A stretch of 64,000 nucleotides of DNA from Pseudoclavibacter soli DSM 23366 (GCF_000423505.1 NZ_AUIC01000004.1:310001-374000); one strand, 5' to 3'; counted from the first letter of the stretch, positions 35,676 through 45,887 are shown. Notes: a model not told the origin generated them from the sequence alone. Numbers and translations are program-made.

Positions 35676-36008
35676 TCAGTGACGGTGTTCGGCTGCAGTC
35701 TGGAAAGCGATGCGCCCGTGTGCGAACGCGCCTCCAGCTCGCAGCGCCGCCGCAATCCATGCAGTCTCAGCAAGCTCCTGATCGCTTGCACCCGCATCAA
35801 CAGCCAGTGCCGTGTGCCCTTCGATGCAGAACTGGCACTGCGTGGTCAGCCCCACCGCCAAAGCGATCAGCTCTTGATATTTGCGCGGAATCTCACGATC
35901 TTTCGAGAACACCGCATCGTTGAAGGCACCGAACGCCTTGAGTACGTCGGCGGTCTGCTCACGGTAGACCTTGCCATAGGCCTTGCTGGGATGCTGTTCT
36001 GCCATCAT
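35676..36008 (-). CDS. Carboxymuconolactone decarboxylase/AhpD-like protein
   Basis: 110 residues. The helical core ELIALAVGLTTQCQFCIEGH carries a CxxC pair followed by a histidine three residues on, as in AhpD-type disulfide reductases, and ends AETAWIAAALRAGGAFAHG. Such proteins reduce peroxiredoxin systems or act as small thiol-dependent peroxidases. Starts are adjacent ATG codons (36008, 36005). It interrupts the usual cinA-clgR order together with the sulfurtransferase. Confidence 0.83.
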   Translation of the reverse strand: MMAEQHPSKAYGKVYREQTADVLKAFGAFNDAVFSKDREIPRKYQELIALAVGLTTQCQFCIEGHTALAVDAGASDQELAETAWIAAALRAGGAFAHGRIAFQTAAEHRH

Positions 36009-36086
36009 CTGCCTCTCTGATCGAATTCGTCTCAGTGTAGACAGAATCAGAGATTCAGATGAGGGTACAACCTTTGGCGCCGAGTC

Positions 36087-36923
36087 TCAGGGCCGATCAC
36101 CGGTGGCTACTGGCAGCTCTCGGTGATTCGACCACTGGCTCCACGAGCCGGGGAACAACGTTGGCGAGAAGCCCGCCTGTGTCAGGGCGAAGACGGTGTG
36201 CGTGGCTGTCACCCCGGACCCGCAGTATGCCGCAACCGGAGCATCCGGCGCAGCCCCGAGCGCTTCGAACCGCGCACGAAGCTCGGCAGGCGAGCGAAAG
36301 AGCCCCTGCTCATCGAGGTTCGCACCCGTTGGCGCACTCACCGCACCGGGCACATGCCCTGCTCGCGGGTCAACTGGTTCATGCTCGCCGCGATAGCGGT
36401 CGGGTGTGCGGATGTCGAACAGCGTGTGATCTCGCGCAAACGATGCGACCTCTTCAAGGGAAAGCCTGGGAAGATGCCCGAATTCCACGGCGAAGTCGCC
36501 ATCGCCTGGCGCCGCTGTCTCACCTGTCTCAAGCGCACCGCCGGCCCGCTGCCAAGCCGCAATACCGCCGTCGAGCAGACGCACGTCTTCGAAGCCGGCA
36601 TCGCGCAGCAGCCACCACGCTCGCGTGGCGACCACTCCCCCGACCCCGTCGTAGACCACGACGGTGTCGCCCTGGTGCAAACCCCAGCGACGCACCGCGG
36701 CGCCAAAGAGCTCAGCTGAGGGCAGCGGATGCCGACCGAGCGCAGGGGCGGGCAGATCGGCCAACTCAGCGTCGAGGTCGACAAAGATCGCGCCTGGCAG
36801 ATGACCGCTGAGATAGTCGTCATGGGTGTGGTCATTCCCCAGCTCCCACCGCACGTCAAGCAGCCGAAGCCCGGGCTCGTCGCTGCGTGCGGCCAGCTCT
36901 GCCGCACTGATCAGATCACTCAT
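36087..36923 (-). CDS. Sulfurtransferase (thiosulfate/3-mercaptopyruvate type)
   Basis: 278 residues with two rhodanese domains. The N-terminal inactive domain has RLLDVRWELG and SGHLPGAIFVDLDAEL; the C-terminal domain has LFDIRTPDRYRGE and the active-site loop YCGSGVTATH with the catalytic cysteine near residue 234. The CGSGVTA loop is typical of this enzyme group, although the preferred donor cannot be fixed. It moves sulfane sulfur to cyanide or thiols. Confidence 0.88.
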   Translation of the reverse strand: MSDLISAAELAARSDEPGLRLLDVRWELGNDHTHDDYLSGHLPGAIFVDLDAELADLPAPALGRHPLPSAELFGAAVRRWGLHQGDTVVVYDGVGGVVATRAWWLLRDAGFEDVRLLDGGIAAWQRAGGALETGETAAPGDGDFAVEFGHLPRLSLEEVASFARDHTLFDIRTPDRYRGEHEPVDPRAGHVPGAVSAPTGANLDEQGLFRSPAELRARFEALGAAPDAPVAAYCGSGVTATHTVFALTQAGFSPTLFPGSWSQWSNHRELPVATGDRP

Positions 36924-36970
36924 CTGCTCTCTGCTCTCTGCTCATCACCGGTCAATGGATGCCCGCGCCG

Positions 36971-37483
36971 TCAGCGCAGGTGCAGATCGACGTGTTCCCA
37001 CAGGTGCTCGAGCGCCGCTGCGACCGTGGCCTCTCTGATGGCCTGACGCCCGCCACCGAAGTGGTGCGCGAAGTGCGTCACCCCCGACTGCGAGGCGAGC
37101 CCGATGAACACGGTGCCCGGCGGCTGATCGTCTTGCCAGTCGGGGCCTGCAACACCGGTCGTCGATATGCCGACCGTCGACACCAACGGGCCTTGAGCCA
37201 GACGCTCGCGAACGCCCAATGCCATCTCTTCAGCCACCTGCCCGTCGACCGCGCCGCGTTCTTCGAGCAGCGCCTTGCTCACGCCGAGCAGCCGGTGCTT
37301 CAGCGGCGTCTGGTAGGCCACAATGCCGCCCGCCAGCACTTTGGAGGCACCCGGAACATCGGCGATGGCCGCGGTGACGAGCCCTGCAGTGAGCGACTCG
37401 GCCACGGCGATGCTCAGCCCAGACCGCGCATACCGGTCGACGATGATGCTCTGCCGGGTGACCCGGGGTTCTTCTGCCATCAT
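36971..37483 (-). CDS. CinA C-terminal domain nicotinamide-nucleotide amidohydrolase
   Basis: 170 residues, only the amidase domain (PncC type): SIAVAESLTAGLVTAAIADV, then VLAGGIVAYQTPLKHRLLGV, TVGISTTGVAGPDWQDDQPP and GTVFIGLA. It deamidates NMN to NaMN for NAD recycling. The N-terminal MoCF-like domain of full CinA is absent, as is usual in actinobacteria. It overlaps pgsA by 4 bases (ATGA). Confidence 0.9.
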   Translation of the reverse strand: MMAEEPRVTRQSIIVDRYARSGLSIAVAESLTAGLVTAAIADVPGASKVLAGGIVAYQTPLKHRLLGVSKALLEERGAVDGQVAEEMALGVRERLAQGPLVSTVGISTTGVAGPDWQDDQPPGTVFIGLASQSGVTHFAHHFGGGRQAIREATVAAALEHLWEHVDLHLR

Positions 37484-38070
37484 GAGTGGCTCCCTTCAGT
37501 GAGCGTACGGGCGCGGTGCTCTCGCACGCCGTCGACGACATACGCCGCCCCGCTGTAGACCGTCAGCACCAGTGCCAGCCCGATCAGCACCCACGTGGTC
37601 ACGGCGAACCAGTGCAGCTGCAACACCAATGGCGCCAGCGCACAGGCGATGGCCACAGACTGCACCACCGTTTTGATTTTGCCGGCACGGCCGGCTGGCA
37701 GCACGAGGTGATGCCGCAACGCCACGAATCGATAAACGGTGATACCAACTTCGCGCAGCAGAATCAGTGCGGTGACCCACCACCAGATTTCACCCAGCAG
37801 ACTCAGGCCGATGAGTGCGAGGCCAGTCATGCCTTTATCGGCGATGGGATCGGCCAGCTTACCGAAGTCGGTGATCTGCCCCCAGGCTCGAGCCAGGTGC
37901 CCGTCGATGCCGTCGGAGGCCATTGCAACAATGAACAGCACCGTGGCCCACCAGCGTGCGGCTCCGCCCTGCGAGGCGTCGGCCAGCAGCAGCCACAGCA
38001 CAGCAGGTGCGAAAAGTATGCGCACTACGGTGATTGCGTTGGGCAGGTTCCAAGGTGAGGGCTCGTTCAT
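37480..38070 (-). CDS. pgsA: CDP-diacylglycerol-glycerol-3-phosphate 3-phosphatidyltransferase
   Basis: 196 residues with about six membrane helices. The CDP-alcohol phosphotransferase motif spans [20 protein letters not shown] and LADPIADK, matching DG(x)2AR(x)8G(x)3D(x)3D. The N-terminus is [16 protein letters not shown]. It makes phosphatidylglycerol phosphate, the precursor of the cardiolipin made by the type of enzyme at 1-328. The ATG at 38070 overlaps the ftsK stop. Confidence 0.92.
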   Translation of the reverse strand: MNEPSPWNLPNAITVVRILFAPAVLWLLLADASQGGAARWWATVLFIVAMASDGIDGHLARAWGQITDFGKLADPIADKGMTGLALIGLSLLGEIWWWVTALILLREVGITVYRFVALRHHLVLPAGRAGKIKTVVQSVAIACALAPLVLQLHWFAVTTWVLIGLALVLTVYSGAAYVVDGVREHRARTLTEGSHS

Positions 38071-40718
38071 CGGCCGGTCAGCTGCCATGCGTCCTCTCCG
38101 CTCTCGCCACGGCCGTCGTCGAGATCGTCGAGGTCGTTGGGGATCACCGGCGTGCGCGGGTCGACCCCGCGCTCGTCGGAGGAGTCATGCCCGATGACGG
38201 GCTCATGGAACCCCGACGTGGCCGGCACCGACTGATCGTCGGAGGCCGACGTTGCTGGGGCATCCTCAGTGTCATCGTAGATGCCCGCGCGTTCACCGCG
38301 CAGGAAGGCCAGCACATTGGGCAGTTGATCGGCTGGCACCAGCACGTCACGGGCTTTGGCACCCTCAGATGGCCCCACAATGTCGCGCGACTCGAGCAGG
38401 TCCATGAGTCGACCGGCTTTGGCAAACCCCACTCGCAGCTTGCGCTGCAGCATCGAGGTGGAGCCGAATTGATTCGACACCACAAGCTCAGCTGCCGCGA
38501 GCAGGTCTTCGAGATCGTTGCCGATATCGGCATCTATCTGCTTCTTCTCGGGTGCAGCGGTGACGTCTTCGCGATACTGCGGATTGGCCTGCTGGCGCAC
38601 GTGCTCGACGATCGCATGAATCTCGCTTTCTTCGACCCACGCGCCCTGCACACGTGCGGGCTTATTCGAGCCCATCGGCGAGAAGAGCGCATCGCCCTGA
38701 CCGATGAGCTTGTCGGCACCAGCCTGGTCGAGAATGACTCGCGAGTCGGTGACGCTGGTCACCGCGAAGGCCAGGCGCGAGGGCACGTTCGCCTTGATGA
38801 GACCGGTGACCACGTCGACGCTCGGGCGCTGCGTGGCCAGTACCAGATGGATGCCGCTAGCACGAGCCAGCTGCGTGATGCGCACGATCGAGTCTTCGAC
38901 GTCTTTGGGCGCAACCATCATCAGATCGGCGAGCTCATCGACCACCACGAGCAGATACGGGTAGGGGCGCAGCACCCGTTTTGAGCCAGCCGGAGGCTGC
39001 ACCTCACCGGCGACGACCGCGCGGTTGAAGTCATCGATGTGCTTGTACCCGAAGCCGGCCAGGTCGTCGTAGCGCTGGTCCATTTCTTTGACCACCCATT
39101 GCAGCGCGTCGGCGGCTCGCTTGGGGTTGGTGATGATGGGAGTGATCAGATGCGGCACACCGGCATAGTTGGAAAGCTCAACGCGTTTGGGGTCGACCAG
39201 CACCAGACGCACCTGCTCGGGCGTGGCCCGTAACAGAATCGAGGTGATCATCGAGTTGACGAAGCTCGATTTACCCGAGCCGGTAGAACCGGCCACCAGC
39301 AGGTGCGGCATCTTGGCCAGGTTCGCCAGCACAAACCCGCCCTCGACGTCTTTGCCCACCCCGATCGTCAGTGGGTGGTGACTCTTCTGAGCGGCGGGCG
39401 AGCGCAGAATGTCGCCCAGATGCACGGTCTCGCGATCCCGGTTGGGAATCTCGACGCCGATGGCTGACTTTCCGGGAATGGGTGAGAGGATGCGCACGTC
39501 GGCACTGGCCACCTGATAGGCGATGTTCTTGCTCAGCGCCGTGAACCGCTCGACCTTGACCCCCGGCCCGAGCTCGATCTCGTAACGAGTGACCGTTGGG
39601 CCGCGGCTGAAGCCGGTGACCTTGCCATCAACACCGAACTGCTGCATCACGTCGGTCAGCTGCGCGATGACCTCGTCGTTGACCGGTGTGCGCGCCTGCG
39701 CGGGGGCACCGTGGCTCAACAGCTCTGGGCTCGGCAGCACATACGGGTGCTCAGGGTCATGCGCCGCCTGCGGCTGAGGCACGAAGTCGTCGGGCTCGTC
39801 CGGGTCGGCGGCCACCTCGGTCACGCCTTCGCTGAGCACCTCAGTGTGCGAGGCATCGGCTGCGTGCACCGTGGCCGCGGGTTCGTCAGGAATATCGAAC
39901 AGTGCAGCCACGTCGGCAGCAGTGCTCTGCTCGTCATCGCGTGCACGGCGGGATGCTCGGGCTGGTTTGGCAGCCTTCGTCTTCGGCTGGCGTTCAGCGC
40001 GCGTGGTCGGCACCACACGAGTCTGCCCATCGTGCTCGCCGGTGGGTTCGACCCCGAACATATACCCGTAAAAGCCCCGCAGCCGTTCAAGGATCTTGGT
40101 CGGCGGAGTCTTGGTCATAATCAACAGAGCCAAGCCGACCAGTGCAATGAGCACCGGTACAGCAAACCATGCCGTGAGCAGCATGGGCAGATACGCCATG
40201 GTGTAGCCGATGACCCCACCGGCCGACGCGAGCGCCTGCAGCCCGTCTTGTGCCGGGCTCGGGTTGCCACCGAATACCTGCCAGACACCGGCCAGTGCGG
40301 CCATGAGCAGCGCGAGACCGATGCCGATGCGCCCCGAGTCGCTTCCGCGAGCGGGGTGGTGAAAGAGCCAGAGGCTCAACAGGCCAAAGATGATCGGCAG
40401 CACAACGGCGCTGCCGCCGAAAGCTGCACCAAAGGTGAAAGTGTGCAGCCTCTGCCCCACCGTATTCGTGGGCAGAAACCACTCGACGACGATACCTGCG
40501 ATGGCCAGCACGAACAGCGCGAACGGAAACCCATCGCGACGATCTTCTGCGGCCACCTTATCGGGTGCGAACGCTCGCGCGGCCGCACCGACCCCATGCG
40601 CACACGCGGTGAGCAGCCGAACCATTCCCGGGCCGAACCCTTGGGCAGTGTCGTCGACTCGCTTCGGCGTCGTTTTCGACGACGTGCCTTTGGGCGTGCT
40701 GGAGGACTGACGAGCCAT
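38067..40718 (-). CDS. ftsK: DNA translocase FtsK/SpoIIIE
   Basis: 883 residues. Four or so N-terminal membrane helices (about 60-205) are followed by an acidic linker and the RecA-like motor: [20 protein letters not shown], Walker [14 protein letters not shown] near 472-484, Walker [13 protein letters not shown], and the C-terminal gamma DNA-reading domain ([19 protein letters not shown]). It pumps chromosome ends through the septum. The ATG at 40718 lies 7 bases after TAGCGT (40726-40731), a leaderless pattern. First gene of the ftsK-pgsA-cinA run. Confidence 0.95.
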   Translation of the reverse strand: MARQSSSTPKGTSSKTTPKRVDDTAQGFGPGMVRLLTACAHGVGAAARAFAPDKVAAEDRRDGFPFALFVLAIAGIVVEWFLPTNTVGQRLHTFTFGAAFGGSAVVLPIIFGLLSLWLFHHPARGSDSGRIGIGLALLMAALAGVWQVFGGNPSPAQDGLQALASAGGVIGYTMAYLPMLLTAWFAVPVLIALVGLALLIMTKTPPTKILERLRGFYGYMFGVEPTGEHDGQTRVVPTTRAERQPKTKAAKPARASRRARDDEQSTAADVAALFDIPDEPAATVHAADASHTEVLSEGVTEVAADPDEPDDFVPQPQAAHDPEHPYVLPSPELLSHGAPAQARTPVNDEVIAQLTDVMQQFGVDGKVTGFSRGPTVTRYEIELGPGVKVERFTALSKNIAYQVASADVRILSPIPGKSAIGVEIPNRDRETVHLGDILRSPAAQKSHHPLTIGVGKDVEGGFVLANLAKMPHLLVAGSTGSGKSSFVNSMITSILLRATPEQVRLVLVDPKRVELSNYAGVPHLITPIITNPKRAADALQWVVKEMDQRYDDLAGFGYKHIDDFNRAVVAGEVQPPAGSKRVLRPYPYLLVVVDELADLMMVAPKDVEDSIVRITQLARASGIHLVLATQRPSVDVVTGLIKANVPSRLAFAVTSVTDSRVILDQAGADKLIGQGDALFSPMGSNKPARVQGAWVEESEIHAIVEHVRQQANPQYREDVTAAPEKKQIDADIGNDLEDLLAAAELVVSNQFGSTSMLQRKLRVGFAKAGRLMDLLESRDIVGPSEGAKARDVLVPADQLPNVLAFLRGERAGIYDDTEDAPATSASDDQSVPATSGFHEPVIGHDSSDERGVDPRTPVIPNDLDDLDDGRGESGEDAWQLTGR

Positions 40719-40788
40719 GCAGTCCACGCTACCGGCGGCAGCCGCTCAGCGCACGCGCACACACGGAGGTGACGATTATTGCTCGCGG

Positions 40789-42510
40789 TCAGTCGCTCTC
40801 GATGGCGCGTTCGACGTCATCAACGGTTTCTGCCGGCAGCACGATGGGCACGATCATCGGCTTGCGACGCAGACGCTGACTGACCCAACGCCCAAGTGTG
40901 CGGCGCACGATCTGCTGCAGGGTATGAGTGTTGCGCTCTCCGTCGGCATAGGCATCGGCGATAGCACGCTCAATCTTCGGCACCACGTCGTCGAACACGT
41001 TGTCGTCTTCAGCCAGACCGCGAGCTTGCAGCTCCGGACCAACCACGAGCTTGCCGTTGGCCAGGTCAATGCCGACGATCGCCGTAATGAACCCTTCGTT
41101 GCTCAGCGTGCGGCGGTCGCGCAGATCGTCTTCGGTGATCTCTCCAACAGACTGTCCGTCGACGAAGATGTGGTCGTTGCGGTACTGCCCGGTGACTTTG
41201 ACCCCGTTCTTCGACAGATCGACGACGGTGCCGCATTTGGCCACCACGACTTCGGCCGGGTCGACGCCGGTGTCGATGGCCAACTGCGCGTTGGCACTCA
41301 AGTGACGGAACTCGCCGTGCACCGGCATGGCGCGCTCGGGCAACACCACGTTGTAGAACTGCAGCAGCTCGCCAGAGTTGCCGTGGCCGCTGACGTGCAC
41401 GTGGGCGTTGCCCTTGTGCACCACATGCGCGCCTTTCTCAGAGAGGCGGTTGATCAGCTGGAAGACCGAGGCCTCATTGCCTGGAATCAGCGAGGAGGCC
41501 AACAGCACGGTATCTCCCTCACCCACCTCGATCTGCGGGTGGGCACCGTTGGCGATGCGCGACAACGCGGCCAGTGACTCGCCCTGCGAGCCGGTGCAGA
41601 CGTAGAGCACGCGATCACGCGGCAGCGAGCCGGCTTTCTTGAGGTCGACGAGGGTGTTGCGCGGAATGTGCAGATAGCCGAGCTCTTCGGCAATGCCCAA
41701 GTTGCGCACCATTGAGCGCCCCACGAACACCACCTTGCGCTTGGCTTTGACCGCCGCGTTGACAATCTGCTGCACACGATGCACGTGTGACGAGAAGGTC
41801 GAGACGATGACCTGACCGGTGGCGGCGAGCACTGTCTGCTCGATGGCCGGACCGACGCTGCGCTCTGACTCGGAGTGCCCGGGCACGTCGGCATTGGTCG
41901 AATCCATCAGCAGCAGGTCGACGCCTTCGGCACCGAGTCGACCCAACCCTTGGAAGTCGGTGACCCGACCGTCGATCGGTGTCTGGTCGACCTTGATATC
42001 ACCGGTGTGCAATACCGTGCCGGCCGGGGTATGGATGGCCACAGCCAGGCAGTCGGGAATCGAATGCGTCACGGTGAAGAATTCGAGTACGAACTCACCG
42101 ACAGTGAGGCGGTCACGAGCCTCCACCACGATTGACTCCGGTTTGATGCGGTGTTCTTTGAGCTTGGCCTCGGTGAGCCCCAACGTCAGGCGTGAGCCGA
42201 TCAACGGAATATCGTCGCGCAACTTCAGCAGGTAGGGCACGGCACCAATGTGGTCTTCGTGACCATGGGTGAGCACGAGCGCCTCGACATCGTCGAGTCG
42301 ATCGGCGATAGCTGAGAAATCGGGCAGGATCAGATCGACACCGGGCTGCGAGTCTTCGGGAAAGAGCACGCCACAGTCGACGATGAGGATGCGGCCGTTG
42401 AGCTCGAACGCCGTCATATTGCGCCCCACCTCGCCCAGCCCGCCCAGCGGGATGATGCGCAGTGTGTCTTTGGCGAGTTTGGGTGGCTGCTGAATCACAA
42501 TTGCAGACAT
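40789..42510 (-). CDS. rnj: Ribonuclease J
   Basis: 573-residue metallo-beta-lactamase/beta-CASP nuclease. The zinc site is THGHEDHIGAVPYL (residues 81-94). Other landmarks are GGLGEVGRNM near the N-terminus, DSTNADVPGHS, and the beta-CASP motifs GRSMVRNLG and SGHGNSGEL. It is both a 5' exonuclease and an endonuclease in mRNA decay and rRNA maturation. The ATG has a GAAGGTGATC site. Dap genes lie upstream in the same direction. Confidence 0.95.
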   Translation of the reverse strand: MSAIVIQQPPKLAKDTLRIIPLGGLGEVGRNMTAFELNGRILIVDCGVLFPEDSQPGVDLILPDFSAIADRLDDVEALVLTHGHEDHIGAVPYLLKLRDDIPLIGSRLTLGLTEAKLKEHRIKPESIVVEARDRLTVGEFVLEFFTVTHSIPDCLAVAIHTPAGTVLHTGDIKVDQTPIDGRVTDFQGLGRLGAEGVDLLLMDSTNADVPGHSESERSVGPAIEQTVLAATGQVIVSTFSSHVHRVQQIVNAAVKAKRKVVFVGRSMVRNLGIAEELGYLHIPRNTLVDLKKAGSLPRDRVLYVCTGSQGESLAALSRIANGAHPQIEVGEGDTVLLASSLIPGNEASVFQLINRLSEKGAHVVHKGNAHVHVSGHGNSGELLQFYNVVLPERAMPVHGEFRHLSANAQLAIDTGVDPAEVVVAKCGTVVDLSKNGVKVTGQYRNDHIFVDGQSVGEITEDDLRDRRTLSNEGFITAIVGIDLANGKLVVGPELQARGLAEDDNVFDDVVPKIERAIADAYADGERNTHTLQQIVRRTLGRWVSQRLRRKPMIVPIVLPAETVDDVERAIESD

Positions 42511-42582
42511 AGATCACCTTCCATGAGGTCTCTTCACAGACCTCTGATTGCGCAGGCGCCCAGGCGCCCGCTTTCTTCTCTC

Positions 42583-42603
42583 GATCATCCGCCGGGGATG
42601 ATC
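42583..42603 (-). terminator. Hairpin between dapA and RNase J genes
   Basis: GATCATCC (42583-42590) pairs perfectly with GGATGATC (42596-42603) across a 5-base loop, 52 bases after the dapA stop. No T-run follows, so its strength as a terminator is uncertain; it may also lie in the RNase J leader. Confidence 0.45.
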
Positions 42604-42654
42604 TGTACAGCTGAGTCGCCTGTTGTGCGTCGGTGCGCGGTGCGCGCCCGGCGC

Positions 42655-43647
42655 TCAGGCGTTTCGTCGCGCAGCTCCGGGGATGCGCGGCAGCGCGCCG
42701 CCGGCCGCGGCGTTGCGGTCGGGGCGGAAGTCGCTGAAGTCAACACCTGGAATGGCAGTGACCGCGTCGATGTCGCGCTCGATCAGCGCAGCCTCGGCGT
42801 CTTCGGGGCCGACCAGCGGCAGACGCACCCGCGGACTGCCAATGCGACCGAGCCCATGCAAGATGTATTTGGTCGAGACGGTGCCCGGAATGTGCGTCAT
42901 GGTGGCCCGCACTAGCGGCTCGAGTGCTCGATGGACAGCAAGTGCTCGGGCGAAGTCGTTGTCATTGACTGCGTCGAACAGTTCGCGGTAGGCCGCCGCA
43001 GCGATATTCGCGGTCACACTCACCACACCGGTGGCACCGATGGCGGCATGCGCCAGCGCATGTGTGTCATCACCGGAGTAGTAGGCCAAATCGGTCTCGT
43101 TGAGCACGCGTGATGCCTGCGCGAAGTCGCCCTTGGCATCTTTGACTGCCACGACGTTAGGGTGCTTGGCTGCGCGCAGAATGGTCTCGTAGGCCAGCGG
43201 GATGCCCGCGCGGCCCGGGATGTCATAGAGCATGACTGGCAGGTCGGTTGCGTCGGCCACCAGACGAATGTGTGTCAGCACACCCGCCTGTGTCGGCTTG
43301 AGATAGTACGGAGTGACCAGCAGGATGCCGTCGGCTCCGGCTTGTGCCGAGAGCTGCGCCAGTTGGATCGCGTGCGCGGTCTCATTGCTCGGCCCGCCAG
43401 AGATGATCTTGGCACGACCGCCAGCGACCTGTTTGGCGACGCGCACCAGCTGGATTTTCTCGTCGTCGGTGAGCGTCGAGGTCTCGCCGGTGGTGCCGCT
43501 GACCACGATGCCGTCGGCGCCCTGACTCACGCAGTCGTCGATGAGTGATTCGACTCCAGCCCAGTCGACTTCGCCGTCGGCGCGCATAGGAGTGACCACG
43601 GCGACGAGCACCTGGCCCAAACGATCGATGATCTGAGTATCTGGCAT
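42655..43647 (-). CDS. dapA: 4-hydroxy-tetrahydrodipicolinate synthase
   Basis: 330 residues, about 30 longer than usual through a basic C-terminal tail (NAAAGGALPRIPGAARR). The Schiff-base lysine is in VVAVKDAKGD; other motifs are VSGTTGETSTLTDDEK, GGPSNETAHAIQLAQ and YDIPGRAGIPL. It condenses pyruvate with aspartate semialdehyde, the first step to diaminopimelate. A TAAGCT -10 box (43654-43659) lies 6 bases before the ATG, so dapA has its own leaderless promoter inside the dapB group. Confidence 0.94.
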   Translation of the reverse strand: MPDTQIIDRLGQVLVAVVTPMRADGEVDWAGVESLIDDCVSQGADGIVVSGTTGETSTLTDDEKIQLVRVAKQVAGGRAKIISGGPSNETAHAIQLAQLSAQAGADGILLVTPYYLKPTQAGVLTHIRLVADATDLPVMLYDIPGRAGIPLAYETILRAAKHPNVVAVKDAKGDFAQASRVLNETDLAYYSGDDTHALAHAAIGATGVVSVTANIAAAAYRELFDAVNDNDFARALAVHRALEPLVRATMTHIPGTVSTKYILHGLGRIGSPRVRLPLVGPEDAEAALIERDIDAVTAIPGVDFSDFRPDRNAAAGGALPRIPGAARRNA

Positions 43648-43661
43648 CGCCTTAGCTTACC

Positions 43662-44123
43662 TCAGCCCTGCTCGGCCCGGGCCATGCGAATCGCGCCAGT
43701 GATCGCCCGCCGCCCGTCAGAACGATGCCCGGCGGCGTCTTGCATGAGCCCCAGTCGCAGCAGCGACCGCCAGTTGGGGTCGGCCTCGGCTGCCTCGATC
43801 AGTCCAGGCACTCGCTGCTCGGCGACGTCTCGATCGGCTCGGCCGCTCGGGCGCACCGGGAGATCGTCGGTGGGCAGGCCTTCTTCGGCGGCCAGCTGCC
43901 CGATGAGCTTGTTCGCACCTCGCGCAAACGACACTTCCGCCCAGATCGTGTAGAGCCCCAGCAGCGGAAACAGCAGCAGCACGATGCCCATGACGCGGGC
44001 CACCCAGTCGTCGAGCGAGACCAGCACGATCGCATGCTGAAACAGGCTGAAAATGTAGACGAGCAGAAAGGCGATGATCACCAGCGCCCAGATCAGCGAC
44101 CGCCGCTGCAGCTTTGCATCCAT
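43662..44123 (-). CDS. Hypothetical membrane protein between dapB and dapA
   Basis: 153 residues. Two hydrophobic helices (about 10-30 and 41-62) precede a soluble helical C-terminus rich in Arg, Asp and Ala, possibly one or two TPR-like helices (VPGLIEAAEADPNWRSLLRL). The same kind of gene is found between dapB and dapA in other actinobacteria as I recall, but no function is known. It starts 3 bases after the dapB stop, so it is cotranscribed with dapB. Confidence 0.65.
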   Translation of the reverse strand: MDAKLQRRSLIWALVIIAFLLVYIFSLFQHAIVLVSLDDWVARVMGIVLLLFPLLGLYTIWAEVSFARGANKLIGQLAAEEGLPTDDLPVRPSGRADRDVAEQRVPGLIEAAEADPNWRSLLRLGLMQDAAGHRSDGRRAITGAIRMARAEQG

Positions 44124-44126
44124 GTT

Positions 44127-44837
44127 CTAGAGGCCGATCACGTCGGCTAACCCGACGGTCAGCCCGGTGTGCTCACGAGCGAAGAGCACCGAGCGCACGA
44201 TGCCATCGCGATAGGCGTCAATGCTGATGGTGTCGTGACGAATGGTGAGCGTCTCGGCGGTGCCACCGAAAATCACCGATTGCCAGGCGTCAAGCCCCTG
44301 CAGACGCAGCGCGTGCACCGGAATACCCTCGACCACTTGACCGCGGGCAGTCTGGTCGGTGTTGGGCTGATCGTACGGGCCGTGCGCCGCAGCGATCAGC
44401 TCGGCGGTGCGCACGGCAGTGCCCGATGGCGAGTCTTTTTTGCGCGCCGGATGCGCCTCGACCACCTCGACCGAGTCGAACAGCGGTGCGGCCAGCTCAG
44501 CGAGCTTGGTGCCGAGCGCCGACCCCACCGAGAAGTTGGGAATGATCACCAGTGCAGAACGGTCTGCCAGCGGCGCGACCTCAGCGATGCGCTCGGCGTT
44601 CCAGCCGGAGGTGCCCACCAACACGTCGATGCCTGCGGCGAGCGCATGACGAACGATGCGCGCACTGGGCTCATAGTGAGTGAAGTCAACAACGACGTCG
44701 GCACCGTCGAGATCGGTCAGTGGGCTGTGTGAGTCGAGTGCTGCGTGCAGCGCGAAACGCTCGTCGTTGTTGATGATGTCTTGCACCAGGCGGCCCATTC
44801 GGCCGGTGGCGCCGGTCACTGCGATCTTCACGGTCAT
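44127..44837 (-). CDS. dapB: 4-hydroxy-tetrahydrodipicolinate reductase
   Basis: 236 residues. The nucleotide motif is VTGATGRMGRLV near the start, VVVDFTHYEPS and LVGTSGWNAE follow, and the catalytic histidine/lysine region is EAHPARKKDSPSGTA (the family usually has His-His; here HP). It reduces the DapA product with NAD(P)H. TAGACT (44844-44849) ends 6 bases before the ATG, a leaderless pattern. Confidence 0.93.
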   Translation of the reverse strand: MTVKIAVTGATGRMGRLVQDIINNDERFALHAALDSHSPLTDLDGADVVVDFTHYEPSARIVRHALAAGIDVLVGTSGWNAERIAEVAPLADRSALVIIPNFSVGSALGTKLAELAAPLFDSVEVVEAHPARKKDSPSGTAVRTAELIAAAHGPYDQPNTDQTARGQVVEGIPVHALRLQGLDAWQSVIFGGTAETLTIRHDTISIDAYRDGIVRSVLFAREHTGLTVGLADVIGL

Positions 44838-44866
44838 GCAGTCAGTCTAGCGACGACCTCTGACAG

Positions 44867-45847
44867 CTAGCGCAGTGGGTCGACTCGAGCGATCACATCG
44901 TCGAGCAGACTCGATGCGCCGAAGCGCAGGTGGTCGGCATCTGCTCGCTGCGTCCCGTTGAGTGCTCTGGCCAAGTGCAGGTACTGCGCCGCCTGCGCCA
45001 CCGTGCGCACTCCTCCCGAGATTTTGACACCCACATCGAGCCCGGTTTCGTCTCGCCAGTGGGCCACAGCTTGCAGCAGGATGGCCGCAGCCGCCGGCGT
45101 CGCACCGTGGCGACCCTTGCCAGTCGAGGTCTTCAGCATGTCGGCACCGCCCAGCAGTGCGATGATCGCAGCACGAAACACCAGATCGTAGGAGGGCAGG
45201 TCGCCGCTCTCGAGAATCACTTTGAGACGTGCACGAGTGCCATCTGGGCGCTGAACAAGCCTGCGGGCCAGCGCCACCCAGTCGTAGACCTCAGCCCATC
45301 GCCCGGCGAGCAGCGCTCCCCGATCAATCACGATATCGACTTCGTCGGCACCGGCAGTCACCACATGAGACATCTCGGCGGCACGCACGGCGAGCGGCGA
45401 CCTGCCGTGCGGAAAGGCTCCGGCGACTGCAGCGAGAGCCACCTGCCCGGCGTCGGGCAGCGTCGCCAACTCGCCCTGTGCATCCAGCGCCTGACGCGCA
45501 GTCGACACGAGGTCGGCATGCACACACACCGCTGCCGTCGACGGCAGACCGTGCCCAGGGGCAACGGCTTTGGCGACAAGCGCCTGCACTGACTCTGGAG
45601 TGTCTTCGGGACTGAGCGAGGTGAGGTCGATGAGTGCGGCGATCACGGCAAGGTCTTGCGGGCAGAGATCGTCACTAACTTCGGCAATACGTGCGGCGAC
45701 CCACGGATCGAGCTCAGCCGCACGTACCTTCGGCAGGGTGTCGAGCAATGCCCCGATGTGGGCATCGTCTGCCGGGCCGTCGAGCAGCCGCAGCGCGATC
45801 GCGGCGGGGTCATGAGGGATGTCCGAGGCAGGCGCTTGGGTGAACAT
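44867..45847 (-). CDS. deoC: Deoxyribose-phosphate aldolase family protein
   Basis: 326 residues, longer than the ~220-residue core through an N-terminal helical extension. Class I aldolase residues are EVDIVIDRG (Asp), RLKVILESGDL (Lys of the Schiff base) and MLKTSTGKGRHGAT (second Lys). It should split 2-deoxyribose-5-phosphate into glyceraldehyde 3-phosphate and acetaldehyde. TAGACT (45854-45859) lies 6 bases before the ATG. The divergent neighbour is a GntR regulator only 40 bases away. Confidence 0.85.
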   Translation of the reverse strand: MFTQAPASDIPHDPAAIALRLLDGPADDAHIGALLDTLPKVRAAELDPWVAARIAEVSDDLCPQDLAVIAALIDLTSLSPEDTPESVQALVAKAVAPGHGLPSTAAVCVHADLVSTARQALDAQGELATLPDAGQVALAAVAGAFPHGRSPLAVRAAEMSHVVTAGADEVDIVIDRGALLAGRWAEVYDWVALARRLVQRPDGTRARLKVILESGDLPSYDLVFRAAIIALLGGADMLKTSTGKGRHGATPAAAAILLQAVAHWRDETGLDVGVKISGGVRTVAQAAQYLHLARALNGTQRADADHLRFGASSLLDDVIARVDPLR

Positions 45848-45853
45848 GCCGTC

Positions 45854-45880
45854 AGTCTATCGACCTCACCCCGGTACCAT
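45854..45880. promoter_or_regulatory. Divergent leaderless promoters of deoC and gntR
   Basis: Minus-strand TAGACT (45854-45859) and plus-strand TACCAT (45875-45880) lie 6 and 7 bases before the deoC and gntR start codons. Only 15 bases separate the two boxes, so either polymerase occludes the other, and a GntR-type operator here would act on both. Confidence 0.45.
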
Positions 45881-45887
45881 TGAGGGC

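Noticed and set aside
40717-41577. 286-codon plus-strand frame opposite RNase J
   Set aside because: High-GC mirror frame of a certain gene; no recognisable domain or ribosome site.
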